Of a stretch of DNA of 64,000 nt, positions 20,959 to 31,869 are shown in pieces (position 1 is the stretch's first letter; each line of letters begins with the position of its first letter). The translations under genes and the position numbers were made by a program. Location: assembly GCA_013407085.1 (NCBI GenBank), contig JACCGJ010003320.1, positions 1 through 64,000 on the forward strand, given 5' to 3'. The DNA comes from Atriophallophorus winterbourni (Eukaryota > Platyhelminthes > Trematoda > Plagiorchiida > Microphallidae). A model generated the notes under the pieces. The model was not told the DNA's origin. It saw nothing but the letters and a program-made list of their open reading frames with translations, and did no database searches.

Positions 20959-23156
20959 AAATCGGTCATCGGTTGAGCGATGTTAGCACAGTTTGGAATG
21001 AATCTTCTGTAATAATTAACTAACCCGAGAAATCGACGTAACTGTCGAAGCGAGGTGGGACATGGATAATTATTGATGGACGAAATTTTATCAAGCACGG
21101 AATTCCGTTCTGATCGACATGATGTCCTAAGATATCGAGGGAAGCGACAGCAAAAAGGCATTTATCCGGGTTAACCACAACATCGAATTGTGAAAGTCGC
21201 AGAAAAACAGCATGCAGATGTTCTGTGTGTTCGTGTTGAGAAGAACTGGCGATCAGGAAGTCATCAATGTAGACATGCACAAAAGATAATCCCTGAAAAA
21301 CTTGGTCCATGAATCTCTGGAAGGTTTTAGCAGCATTGCGTAAACCACGAGGCATTTTTAAAAATTCGAAAAGACCAAAGGGTGTGGTAATAGCTGTTTT
21401 AGGGATATCTTTGTCGGCGACAGGTATCTGGTGATAAGCACGCACCAAATCTAGTTCAGAAAACACTGTCTTTCAGTGTAATCGAAGTGCAAAGTCATGA
21501 ATATGGGGAATGGGGTAACGATCGGGAACAGTAACTCTGTTAAGGGAACGGTAATCACCGCATGGTCGCCAAGCATCAGATTTATTTCTCTCCACCATGT
21601 GAAGGGGGCTTGCCCAGGGCGATTTGGATGGCCGGATAATTCCCAGTTCGAGCATATGTGTAAACTAACGTTTCGCTACATCGAACTTGTTTGGAGCCAA
21701 ACGACGGGGCTCGCTAAACACCGGAGGACCAAGGGTCACAATGTGGTGTATAACGTTATGTTTAACGACCGCAGCTGGTGTATAGGGTTGGAAAATTTCC
21801 GAAAATTCTTTCAGTAAGTCACTGAACGCAGATGGGATGTCAGGGGTGAGTACACGAATGGTTCGAATAGGGGAATCGCAGGAATTACCAAAGGAGTTAA
21901 TCTATGTCAAATTATCAATAAGCTTTCGTTTAGCTATAATAACTGAAAGATCAAAATGTGAGAGCAAATCTGCTCCCAGAATCGGTTCTTTGACATCAGC
22001 TAGCGTGAAATTCCATCAAAAGTCGCGTCGTAGACTCAATTCGACAGAAAGTGGAAATTTTCGTGCCGTTTGCCGCCTGCAACGTCACTGACGGAGGGCT
22101 CTTGCGTTCCTTATTGGATGGTGGGATAACGCTAATCTCAGCACCAGTGTCGATGAGGAATCGCATTTTAGTGGCCCGGTCGTTAACGTAGAAAAGACGG
22201 CTTTGAGGGGAGCCAGACAGAGATGCCGTGTCTACTGTCTGGCTTCGTGGTTTCCCTGATTGGACACATTTGAATTATATGTGCAAGGTGACGTGCAATG
22301 CAGGGCCTTTGCACCGAAACGACGATGATAGTAACATAAACTTGAACCGTTAGAACGACTCGACGATCGCTTCTTGGGCTGTTGCGAATGACGATTCCGA
22401 TAAAAACTACGAGATCGTGCGATGTTCTGTACTTGCAATGACAAGGAATGGAACATCGATTTTAACTCTTCAAAATCATTCTGAACAGGGATGCTTGTAT
22501 GCGCGTCAGTGGTCTGTCGGACATGAGATAACGTACTACCATGCGATATATCATGTACTTCATCCGCTATGCGTGCCAGGTGTTGCAAACTAGTATTCTT
22601 ATCCATAATGGCTAACACTTTACGGACGTCTGCTGATAAAATTTGTTGCCACAATTCGCGGATAATTTTGTCGTCAACATGATTGTCTCCTTGTAACTGC
22701 AGCATATGTCGTAAGTGTGATCACCCATTTCTATACCTGACAAAAGCTTTCGGAGGTTTTGCTCGTCGGTTGTAGATGTACGTGATCTAATAGCATGCTC
22801 GATGGCATCGTACGGGTTATCGGCAGGGCGATTGTAAATCAGCAACCACATTTGCGACTGAAGGGGGCAACATACCAAACACACGGTTATACTGAACACG
22901 TTGAGTTTTTACTTTGTACGACTCGAATAAGGTTTCAATTTGCACGAACCAGAGGCGAGGATTGTTTATACCAAAAGATGGGAGACTAAAGTTTGTCATA
23001 ACGTCTTTCTAAATATCTTTAGATGATGTATCAGAAAATACTGATTTAAGATCCATTTAGTAAATGAAAATAGATATGACAGCAAAATCAAAATAAATGG
23101 GCGTATATGGTACGAACGAAAATTTCAAAAAGGAAAGTGTTCGGGGCTCACCAATT
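20945..23156 (-). mobile_element. CsRn1-like Ty3/gypsy element: gag, protease, part of RT
   Basis: Read on the minus strand. Gag starts near 23055 (MDLKSVFSDTSSKDI) and continues MTNFSLPSFGINNPRLWFVQ, NPYDAIEHAIRSRTSTTDEQ and a C/H-rich motif CYYHRRFGAKALHC at about 22290-22345, which fits the unusual CHCC gag motif of the CsRn1 clade known from trematodes. Protease follows, with LIDTGAEISVIPPS near 22110-22160. RT then reads [37 protein letters not shown], the catalytic [12 protein letters not shown] at about 21245-21280, [11 protein letters not shown] and [17 protein letters not shown]. It is cut near 20945, so RNase H, integrase and the 3' LTR are missing. Several frames are broken. Confidence 0.88.
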
Positions 23157-23419
23157 TGTAGCGGTTGATCCAACGGAGATTTCACCATTAACAAAGTACG
23201 TCTCTGATTGTTGAACGCAATAAACCGGAACACAGTTCGCAACGGATGACAGCATACAAATCCCGGGCAGTCACACGCGATATACTTGTCCCAAAGCAGA
23301 ACACGAGCGCGGCGTGAATCGTATATTCAAAATTGTTTACTTATTTACATGTATCATTAAAACAAAACAGTAATGAAATATGCAGGGTTATTGTAATAAA
23401 ATTTACAATGATGAAAACA
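23157..23419 (-). repeat. Probable 5' LTR and primer-binding site of the CsRn1-like element
   Basis: Minus strand: an LTR-like segment starts TGTTTTCATC (23419) and ends ...CTACA (23157). Directly after it comes AATTGGTGAGCCCCGAAC, the TGGTGA...CCGA form of a gypsy tRNA primer-binding site, then the gag leader. The length of about 263 bp is plausible. There is no second LTR to compare. Confidence 0.6.
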
Positions 23420-23424
23420 CCATA

Positions 23425-24031
23425 CCATCACTGTAATTGGCTCGAACTCTATCCGCCCGAGATTTGTTCCGTATGCTATTCACTCTCCTGCAGATAACGA
23501 AAATCCGGCTGGTGAACAAATTTTGTTCCGATTCGTCGACGATTCTTCAAGAGTATTGGAACACAGCACTCTACTGCCTACTTCCTGCTATTAGCCACAC
23601 CCTCTCTCATCCTCCACAATTTCTTAGATTTTCCTAATCCAATGGATTTATGTTCCCTTTTCAATCTTTTCAACCAAAATCTATGTAAAAACAGGATTTT
23701 ATGCATATATAATTTATTTATCAAATTTTTATGACATTTTCATTACAATTCGCACCACTTTTTCCATAATAACCTTCCATTTCTGTTCTCCATTTGTTTC
23801 TTGCATCCTCGCCCTTCGTAAATCTTGACATAATCAAAATTAGGCATTGAAATTTTTTTCTTACCTACTGTATATTCATTTCCATGGTTGAACGGAAAAA
23901 AAGTTCAAAGTCCCGCTCACTTCGGTCACTTGCACTTTTTTATTTTCTTTTGCTGTTCAAATTTTTATAAACCGATCATGTATTGTATGTCTTAGATGTC
24001 CAAGAATATATATATATATATATATATATAT
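23425..24031 (+). repeat. Family D repeat with (TA)n tail
   Basis: It aligns along its length with 30385-31025: the CGCCCGAGATTTGTTCC box, CCGGCTGGTGAAC, ATTCTTCAAGAGTATTG, CTGCTATTAGCCACACCC, CACAATTTCTTAGATTTTC and CCCGCTCACTTCGGTC. It ends TTAGATGTCCAAGAATATATA at about 24003 with a (TA)n run. The terminal stem matches the LINE-C group, so this is probably the 3' UTR of a related LINE. Confidence 0.75.
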
Positions 24032-24045
24032 TGAATAGATAAATA

Positions 24046-24562
24046 AATGAATAAATATTTTATTTTTGGAATTCCAAGGCATGCTAAGCATGATCGATAA
24101 TTATCAAAGTTGTTTGTATACATAAAGCATAAAAATGGACAATAATTATTAACATTTTCAAGGTCATACGTGCTGATAATTTTACGTTCGTTAAAATGGT
24201 CCAGGTAAATGATAATCAATCAGTTTTACAGGAATTCAATATAGGAGCAGTTATTGTATGAAAAATGTGGGGGGAAATGATACGAAGAATATTGAAGAAC
24301 GATGGACCGGAACATCGAAGATGCGAGTAATCTCGAAGAAAGAAAATCTTCAAAATCTTTAGTTGGAACACATTATTATTGTCGAATATATGTTCTAAAT
24401 GGAGATTGTCTTTTCGTGGGTATTCGTAGAAGATTTGGCGTCCCAGTGTTGACTCGTTATTGAACCGGAATTCTTCAAATGGATGTAAAGAGGTAATCTG
24501 GAAAATAAATACTAAGGGACGGAGTAACTGTTCACTATGAAGTAGAAAAACTGATATCACTG
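24046..24562 (-). other. LINE-C 3' UTR and tail
   Basis: The minus strand after the ORF2 stop region runs to ...GCATGCCTTGGAATTCCAAAAATAAAATA and an ATTTATT-type tail at 24046-24062. The CTTGGAATTCCAA stem is the 3' hairpin seen in the other LINE-C-type ends. Confidence 0.8.
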
Positions 24563-26144
24563 TTAATATCCAGCAATGCCATGATTGTATAGTTCATCTA
24601 ATGAGACATCTAGGTTGAGAAGTTTCATTAATTTTTCAACTGTGAGAAATGAATACAGATGTGATTTAAAATCACATAGTGAGGTACAAAGTCTTATGGT
24701 TTTCGGAAGAATATTCCAGAGTTTAGCGTATTTATTTAGGTAGAAGTTACTTCTTACTTTCGTACAGGATCTAGGTAATTCCACTAGGTTATCTTGATTT
24801 CTTAAGTTATATCTAGAACCTTGTCGGAAGCGAATAGACGAATTTATATCTATATTATCAAAAGATATTATTCTAAAGAACAGTATTAGGTTGTGTTTAA
24901 TTCTACGGAACCATAGTGGTTCTAGCTTGAGCTGCGTACATCTTTCTCTATATGATTGATTCGAGCTATATCCGGTGATTGATTTGGTAAATGTACGTTG
25001 TACTTTTTCCAAAAGGATGGTATCGGTTTTATTCATACTGCTATATATTATATTACAGTAATCAAAGAGGGGTATGGTGAAAAGTTTATAAAGTTCTAAC
25101 TTACAGTGTGGGAGAGTAAAGAACTTATGAATCATATTAACACTGCTTTGCTTTTGAGATCACGTGATGTATATGCTCGTTGAATGTGAGCGATGCTGAA
25201 TATTTGAACCCAAGATCACGTGTGCAATCGATAATTTGAATAGGATTACCATCAAGAAGGATTGGGTTATCAGGAATTGTACATCTTAAAGACATGAACT
25301 TAGATTTTTCTACAGAAAATGAGAGACCATTAATTTTCCCCTATTTGGATAATGCATCCAAATCTTTGTTTAGTCTGGCAATGTAAGTTTGTGTTTCAGA
25401 AGATGGGAAGGAAATTACTACTTTCATGTCATCTGCGAACAAGAACAGTTTACTATGAGAGACGACTGTATGTACATCATTTATCTATAGGAGAAAAAGT
25501 AATGGACCTAAAACACTGCCTTGTATCACGCCACTTGGAATCGGCAAGGTGCTCGATCTGTGACCATTAACCTCAACACAGTATGTGCTATCGGTAAGAA
25601 AAGAAGTGAGCCAAGAATGAAGATTACCACCTATACCAAATGAACTTAGCTTAGATAGTAATAGGTTATGCGGTACTGTGTCGAAAGCTTTGGTTATATC
25701 AAGGAAGACAACTATAACTGAAAAGCCAATTTCAATTGAACTTGTGATGCAGTCTAAGTATTCTACCTGGCAAGTAATGCAGGATCTTTTGTTAAGGAAT
25801 CCGTGCTGTGCCTTAGAAAAAAAACTAGGTGTCAGATATTCAAGCATAGCTTTCTTTACAATTTTTTCAAATAATCTTGATAAGAAGGCTGTATGATTTA
25901 TTGGTCGGTAGTTAGTAACTAAGTGTTTTGAGCCAGATTTGTATCTAGGTATAACAATTGAGTGTTTCCATTCTGCCGGAAAGGTACCAGATTTAATAGA
26001 TGCGTTAAATAGGTTAAGCAGGAGAAGTTGAAAGTCTTTACCACCCATTTTGCATATGGCTGGTGGTATGCCTGCTATGTCAGGTTTAAGACTGACAGTT
26101 GATTGCTGACATAATTTATTTATGTCACTCAGATTTATACTCAA
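24563..26144 (-). pseudogene. LINE-C ORF2, reverse transcriptase and C-terminal domain
   Basis: Minus strand. The RT N-terminus is SLKPDIAGIPPAICKMGGKD, with AEWKHSIVIPRYKSGSKH, NYRPINHTAFLSRLFEK, KAQHGFLNKRSC and the palm VVFLDITKAFDTVPHNLLL (first catalytic Asp). GVIQGSVLGPLLFLL is followed by one TAG at 25483-25485, then INDV. The catalytic FLFADDMK box lies near 25415-25440, intact. The thumb and C-terminal domain (24563-25135) read LLEKVQRTFTKSITG and RRIKHNLILFFRII. The protein nicks and copies at the target (target-primed reverse transcription). One stop and a few frameshifts separate it from an intact frame, making it one of the youngest LINEs here. Confidence 0.9.
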
Positions 26145-26428
26145 AGTATTTAGTGTATTCGGCGAAGAAAGATGACTGGTTGTGTAAACGTAGTTTGAAT
26201 TGTTGTAGGTAGAGTTAAAGTAAAGAAGGAATTCTTCGCAGATAGCATCAGGTGAAATAACAATTGTGCGGATGAATTACAATATTTGATAATGAAATCT
26301 ATGTTGCTGGGTGAGTTGGATGATCTTAACTTGAAAAGTTTACTTAGTGATTTCGGCTTATCCTGACTTATAAGAGCTTTGTTTTCGTCGGCTCTAAGCG
26401 TGTTATCTAAAGCATATCTGTGACTTCT
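26145..26428 (-). pseudogene. LINE-C ORF2 linker (frame broken)
   Basis: The minus-strand reading LDNTLRADENKALISQDKPK, then SLSKLFKLRSSNSPSNIDF, continues ORF2 beyond the stop at 26429. Frame is lost before RT resumes at 26144. This is the endonuclease-RT linker. Confidence 0.7.
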
Positions 26429-27430
26429 TTATAGTTCATAAGAACGAAGAAGGGCGAATTTGTCATGTGTTTTTACAGCAACGGAATGTAGTTTCATCAT
26501 TTTCTTTTCTATTTTCTGGGCTTTCGTTAATTTTGTGTGCCTAATGAGCTTATATGATGCCTTCATAAGTAACCCTCTCAAGTGTGAATGAAATGTTGAA
26601 GAGACTGTTGTGAAATCACTAGAGAGGAAGAATCGGCTCCAGTCTTCTGTTCTAATGAATTCTGACAGTAGATTCCAGTTAATGTAGTTGTAGGTATGCT
26701 TATTATTAGATGGCTGCGAAGAATTGACAGAAGTTGTGGCGCATAATATTTGGAATGATAATATTCTATGGTCACTGTTAAGGAAAGATGGAATTACCTT
26801 CAGGTTAGCTGGAATAAGGTTCAGAGTGAAGACTAGGTCTAAGATATTGTCATTTCTTGTAGGTTGGTCAATAAATTGCTTATATCCTAGTAAGTCAATC
26901 GTTCTAGTGAAAGGTGTATAGCAGCTGTGATGTGCAGGATCGTGCCAGTTTAATTTTGGCATGTTGAAGTCACCAGCAATAAGCTTATATTTCGTGTCGT
27001 GTAGAGATGCTTCTATAAACGCATTAATTAAGGAATCCATTTTAGAGATGCTTGAAGACGGTGGATAATAAATACAACCTATTAAGAGATCTAAGGATGG
27101 TAATACAATCCATGTTGAGTCTTCTAGTTCTGTCAAACTAGGTGAAGTAAAGGTATCAGCTTTAAATTTGGAATGAACATAGATAAGAGTACCACCTCCC
27201 CGTTTTGAACTTCGGTTATTCCTGAATATCTGGTAATTAGGTACTATAAGTGTTGAGTCAGGCTGGTCATCTCGGGTCCACGTTTCAGTTATAAGAATAA
27301 TGTCTACTAAGTTCGTAATGAGAAAAGATTTAAGCATTTGAATTTTAGGGGTAATTGATCGGGCATTTATAAGTAGAATACTAACATAAGAAGGAGCGAG
27401 ATTAAAAGGAGTGGAAGTAAGTTGAGACAA
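26429..27430 (-). CDS. LINE-C ORF2 N-terminal part: APE-like endonuclease, 333 codons
   Basis: A long open frame carries every endonuclease box in order: LLINARSITPKIQMLKSFL, LVDIILITETW (catalytic Glu), NRSSKRGGGTLIYV, LLIGCIYYPPSSS, LIAGDFNMPKLNWHD (Asp/Asn pair), NILDLVFTLN and FLNSDHRILSF (catalytic SDH). The domain nicks target DNA to prime reverse transcription. The frame ends at a stop (26429-26431) in the linker to RT, so ORF2 as a whole is broken. ORF1 lies 20 bp upstream, the usual compact bicistronic LINE layout. Confidence 0.9.
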   Translation of the reverse strand: MSQLTSTPFNLAPSYVSILLINARSITPKIQMLKSFLITNLVDIILITETWTRDDQPDSTLIVPNYQIFRNNRSSKRGGGTLIYVHSKFKADTFTSPSLTELEDSTWIVLPSLDLLIGCIYYPPSSSISKMDSLINAFIEASLHDTKYKLIAGDFNMPKLNWHDPAHHSCYTPFTRTIDLLGYKQFIDQPTRNDNILDLVFTLNLIPANLKVIPSFLNSDHRILSFQILCATTSVNSSQPSNNKHTYNYINWNLLSEFIRTEDWSRFFLSSDFTTVSSTFHSHLRGLLMKASYKLIRHTKLTKAQKIEKKMMKLHSVAVKTHDKFALLRSYEL

Positions 27431-27450
27431 AGATTTAGAGCAATTATTAT

Positions 27451-28551
27451 TTAATTTATTATTTTTGGAAAAAAATTGGCATGATCATAAAAAGACGTGT
27501 ATGGTACGTAGTGAGATGTGTATCGATTATAAAATGGAGGATTATGAGTCATATAATTAGAGGAGTAAAACGGTTGAGCATAATAGCCAGGGGAGTAAGG
27601 GGATGGCCTGTGAAGCAAAGTGTAGTCAATGGGAGACTGATTATACTGTTTAGGGGGGAATGGTGGTTGAATACGGTAACTGGTATAATGTGCGTGCCTA
27701 TTATTATTCACCAACGTCATTTGTTGGTTTGGGGGCTTCTTGAATGCCGTGTTTCTAAATGAAACAGGATTTGGGAGAAGAGGTCGTGTCTGTCTAAAAG
27801 TAGGTAGGGGAAGTGAACGCTTAGTGGGTGGCGGTGTTTTGTGAACTATGTCGTTTGCAGGTGATAAATCTTGGCTTCTTAAATGTGTATTAACTACAAG
27901 TGAATCACACTGCATACGCTCAGATGAATCAGAAGAAGACTGAGTTGTGGGAATAATTGTAATTTTGCGTTTCTTATGACCGAAACGCCTCTGCATATGG
28001 GTGAGGTCTGGCTTTATAGTAACGTTAGAAAATCTGGGAATGGATTTCAAAATATCTCTATTCTCTAATATATAGGAAACGAAACATTTATCGGTGAATT
28101 TTATAAGTATTGGAGTTCGTTGTTTCAGGCTGTTTTTACGTAAACGAACAAAATCAGCACAATCTACCGGAATACCGTATGAAGTGAGAAAACACCTTTT
28201 CAAGTCATTTAAAGAAAAATTATCAGCTACATTAAATAAAATGATATTCTTAGAACGAGTTTCTCTTTGAGTAATTTCAGTACAAAGAGTTTCAACAAAT
28301 TTATTGGTTTTTATAAGGATATCATTATCAATAATGGAATTAGGCTTCATAAGAGATAATAAAGGTTTAAGAGAATCAAATAATGTCTGAGAAGTTGTTA
28401 TCTCGTTACGTAGACTCAATATTTCTGATTCTAATTTTTTCAATTTATTTGAGATTAAAGAAGTGTCATTATCTAACCTTACGGTGCAATTTCTTGTTTG
28501 AGGAATTTTACGAATTTTAATGCGGCGTGAAATTGATGTTTTAGGATGCAT
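27451..28551 (-). CDS. LINE-C ORF1 protein, 366 codons
   Basis: The frame is intact and begins MHPKTSISRRIKIRK. A short coiled coil follows at about residues 28-62 (LKKLESEILSLRNEI). An RRM-like block at about 98-185 (RSKNIILFNVADNFSLNDLK, then PILIKFTDKCFVSYIL) and a basic GHKKRKITI stretch suggest single-stranded RNA binding and chaperoning, as for other CR1/L1-type ORF1 proteins. The C-terminal 110 residues are rich in Pro, Tyr and Asn (SPGYYAQPFYSSNYMTHN), a low-complexity tail. Assignment as ORF1 rests on position before ORF2 and the coiled-coil plus RRM layout. Confidence 0.82.
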   Translation of the reverse strand: MHPKTSISRRIKIRKIPQTRNCTVRLDNDTSLISNKLKKLESEILSLRNEITTSQTLFDSLKPLLSLMKPNSIIDNDILIKTNKFVETLCTEITQRETRSKNIILFNVADNFSLNDLKRCFLTSYGIPVDCADFVRLRKNSLKQRTPILIKFTDKCFVSYILENRDILKSIPRFSNVTIKPDLTHMQRRFGHKKRKITIIPTTQSSSDSSERMQCDSLVVNTHLRSQDLSPANDIVHKTPPPTKRSLPLPTFRQTRPLLPNPVSFRNTAFKKPPNQQMTLVNNNRHAHYTSYRIQPPFPPKQYNQSPIDYTLLHRPSPYSPGYYAQPFYSSNYMTHNPPFYNRYTSHYVPYTSFYDHANFFPKIIN

Positions 28552-28744
28552 ATTATATCGAATATCGTAAAACGTAAATTTGAACTTTAGGATATTATCA
28601 CAAGTTATCGGTTCCGGTATGTAGCGTATAGAGGAAAAAGTTATATGGAAATGTAATTGGGATCACGTACCGTATTCAAGCGCGCGCCAATCAAAATCAA
28701 TGATACGATGATAGTTTATTAATTTTTAGGGTCAAAATTTGGAT

Positions 28745-29640
28745 TAGCTCTCATATACTCGTCAAGTTTCAATTTGAATATAGATAAACTGTTTGAGCTT
28801 ACCAAACAAATCATGCAGGCACCGAATAAAAATACCTGCGGCAGTTCCGTTTGGAGTGTGGTATTTCCAACTTGCAACCATGCCCACGGCGGTTGCTGGA
28901 AGATCGATGGTGGAATAATATGTCCAGGGGGTGTGAAAAAGTACTAAGTATTTTATTTGCGAGGATGAGATCGTCTCGCATTCTCTTTTGTGCAAGTGTC
29001 CTCAGCTCCAGTCGTCTGAGTCACCCGACGAATGACATATTTCGATTCCAATAACAAGCATAAATGTTCTCTGATATATGCGATCCAGAAGTAAAATGTC
29101 TCTTTGGAGCCATGGTGTCCAGGCTTGTGCGGCATAGTCTAGAATCGGGTGTATATACGTGTTCATCATAAGAAGAAAACATCCCAGGGTAAAACGTCCA
29201 AATATCCACCGTAACATACCGAGCAGCCGAGACGCGTTTTGTAAACGGCTTCGCCTATAGTCCGTTTTTCAAACTACCGCAAATCCAGATACCCAGGTCC
29301 TTTTCTCCGCGGTGTACTCCAGGATTTTGTCGCCGAGCATGTATGGATAGGAAATGCCAAGGTCACGACCGATCTGAATGATATTCGACCGTTGCATATT
29401 CAATGGCAGTTTATTTTCGAATGACCAGTTGTCCGAGGCACTAAAATTCGACAAAACTTCTTTTTAATTAGGTATGCGCATCTTTGGAATTCTCTTCTAC
29501 TCCATTTCCGCATGTGCACATCTACAGGTAAATTTGAAACACTCGTAGATTCTCTTACTGCTCCATCGCTATGCGAATTTCTCAAAATAAACACTTCTAT
29601 GGACAATATATTTTGCCACGGTATTCCTGGTTATTGAACC
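28745..29640 (-). mobile_element. LINE-A 3' part (post-RT region)
   Basis: Minus strand: NWSFENKLPLNMQRSNIIQI (thumb, 29269-29454), MNTYIHPILDYAAQAWTPWL then QRDILLLDRIYQRTFM (29002-29217), and the C-terminal RRYFYSV-type block near 28840-28870. Frames are shifted several times. The element lies next to the 5' end of LINE-C and ends near 28745. The block 29480-29640 is less certain. Confidence 0.75.
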
Positions 29641-29762
29641 AGTTGTAAGTATTTTGTACATTAGCACACGTATAGAACTGTTCACAATGTCCGAAATACA
29701 TGGTATTATTAAGTGTCGGGTTACTTAGTGTCTATGTAAGTTACATCTATTTCTACTCCCCC

Positions 29763-29868
29763 CATCATATCTGTCTAGGCCTTGGCAACCTGACAGTATC
29801 TTAGCCCACGTGCAGTCTCCGACTGTGCGGCACTTTGCCTGGATCAGGCTTGTGCTTTCATACATACA
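29763..29868 (+). repeat. R1 SINE-like repeat, 5'-truncated copy
   Basis: ATCTGTCTAGGCC, CAACCTGACAGTATCTTAGCCC, GTGCGGCACTTTGCCTGGATCAGG, then CTTGTGCTTTCATACATACATTACATA. The (CATA)n tail is visible. About 100 bp of the R1 5' end is missing. Confidence 0.85.
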
Positions 29869-30384
29869 TTACATACTTCAAAACTCGGGACTATTATTAT
29901 ATGTACCTTTACTTATTGTATCTATTTAGGCTTATCTTACCCGCTTTTTGTTTAAACATAGTTATCCTTATTGTTTTAATTCAGGTTTCTATCGTAGACA
30001 AATGTCTCTCTAACAAAAATTTCGAAACATCTAAAAAAATTATTTTTCTGATTTTCTATTTATAACGCTGCTGTAGTATCAGGTTACATAGGGTCTATGC
30101 ATGTCTCGTCATAGGTTGGGACTTGCATCACATTTGTCTATTTGTCACATTGCCTTCAATGACATTTTTTATACACCATTATGTATATATCTGTCTTTAA
30201 TTTCATATGAGGCTTATAAATGTCACATTTTTATCCAAACTTACAAAACAATAAAATCTACCAAAAAAATAAAAAAGTAAAAATCCTGAAAATCATTATG
30301 TTTTTATTGTACATTCTTATTTTTTTAATGATGAACTATTTTACTTTGATGACCTCTCACCATGATGGTGGAGAGAATATCTTT
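29869..30384. other. AT-rich spacer
   Basis: No coding signature was seen. Confidence 0.5.
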
Positions 30385-31025
30385 CATTATATTCCAGTGT
30401 CTTCGAATACCGAACCATCACTGAAACTGGCTCGAAATATATCCGCCCGAGATTTGTTCCATTTGCGATTCACTATCCTGCAGTTTACGAAAACCCGGCT
30501 GGTGAACTTATTTTGGTTCGATTAGTCGACAATTCTTCAAGAGTATTGAAGGACAGCACCCTACTGCCTACTCCCTGCTATTAGCCACACCCTCTCTCAT
30601 CCCCCACAATTTCTTAGATTTTCTTATGCGGATGAATTTATATTCCCTTTTCCATCTTCTCAACCAATCTTTCCGTGAAACGAACATGAATTGATGCATA
30701 TATAATTTACTTGTCAATATTTTATGACAATTTATTACAATTCACTCCACTTGTTCCATAATTAACTTCCATTTCTGTTCTCCATGTTTTCCCATCCTTG
30801 CAATCCGTAAATCCTGACAAAGTCTAAATGAAACCCTATTGTGATTAGACATTAGAATTTTTTCTCACTTACTGTATATTCGTTCCCATTATTGAAAGGA
30901 AAAAAATGTTTAAAAATCCCGCTCACTTCGGTCGTTTGCACCGTTATATTTTTTTTGCTGTTCCAATTTTGATAAACTGATCATGTATTAATGCTTCGGA
31001 TGTCCAAGAATATATATTAATATTA
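30385..31025 (+). repeat. Family D repeat (LINE 3' UTR-like)
   Basis: A full-length partner of 23425-24031, ending GGATGTCCAAGAATATATATTAA. The two copies diverge by many substitutions but keep order and spacing throughout. Confidence 0.75.
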
Positions 31026-31069
31026 TTAATTTTTTTTGCTGCAAAATGCAATCATAAGCATTGCTGATT

Positions 31070-31862
31070 CGCCACTTATTTCATATCGTCAGCAAACACA
31101 ACCATCATACTATCATTTGGTATTGGCAAATCGTTCATATACATTAGGAACAGTATTAATCCAAGCACTGATCCTTGTGGAAAACCGCTAGTAACATCGA
31201 TTTTCGTCGATGATAGGCCGTCCACACAAACTCTGATGTGTCTGTTGCCGATGTAATCACGCATCAATTCATATAGTCTTCCAACAGTACCATGTTCCTT
31301 TAGCTTGTTCAGGAGTAAATTATGATCAATAACGTGAAAAGCTTTAGAAATGTCTATGTAGCACGCATGAATACAGACCCTGCATCTACAACCCTCGTCC
31401 ATCGTATGAGCTTGTCAACAAATTTGTTAGACAAAAGCGATTTATGTGAAAATCGTATTGGGCAACTGTCAAAACTCCGTTCGTTTCCAGATGTTGCACT
31501 GTTTTTGTGGTTAATACTCGCTCAGATACTTTTGATACCGAATACTGAAATGTCACCGGCCTATAATATTTGAATTCCGAACTGCGACCTCCATTGTACA
31601 TGGGTATTAATTGTCCAAGTTTCCAGTCTTTTGGTACCACATCAGCTTGAAGAAAATTAATAAACAAGCAGGATAGAGGTTCAGATAGCTGCGCATGAGA
31701 GGTATTGAGCAGCTTTGGAGCTATCTCGTTTGGTCCTGTATATTTCTTTACGTTTAATTTTCCTAAGTGCTGCGCTACCAATAACAGAGTAATCAAAAAT
31801 TCACTCAAGGTCGGTCGGTCAAGTCGAATCATTGGTTCCTGATCATGCTTTGTGGATTTCGG
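31070..31862 (-). mobile_element. LINE-A-related RT fragment ending at FADD box
   Basis: Minus strand: KKYTGPNEIAPKLLNTSHAQ, PKDWKLGQLIPMYNGGRSSE, YYRPVTFQYSVSKVSERVL, HACYIDISKAFHVIDHNLLL, TSGFPQGSVLGLILFLMYMN and VVFADDMK. It breaks off at K of FADDMK (31076). All catalytic residues are present in the piece. One frameshift lies near 31395. It is head-to-head with the LINE-A that starts about 31870. Confidence 0.85.
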
Positions 31863-31869
31863 CGCAGAA

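Noticed and set aside
24003..24062. (TA)n and (ATTT)n runs as an origin or regulatory site
   Set aside because: They sit exactly at LINE 3' ends and are tails of two opposed insertions.
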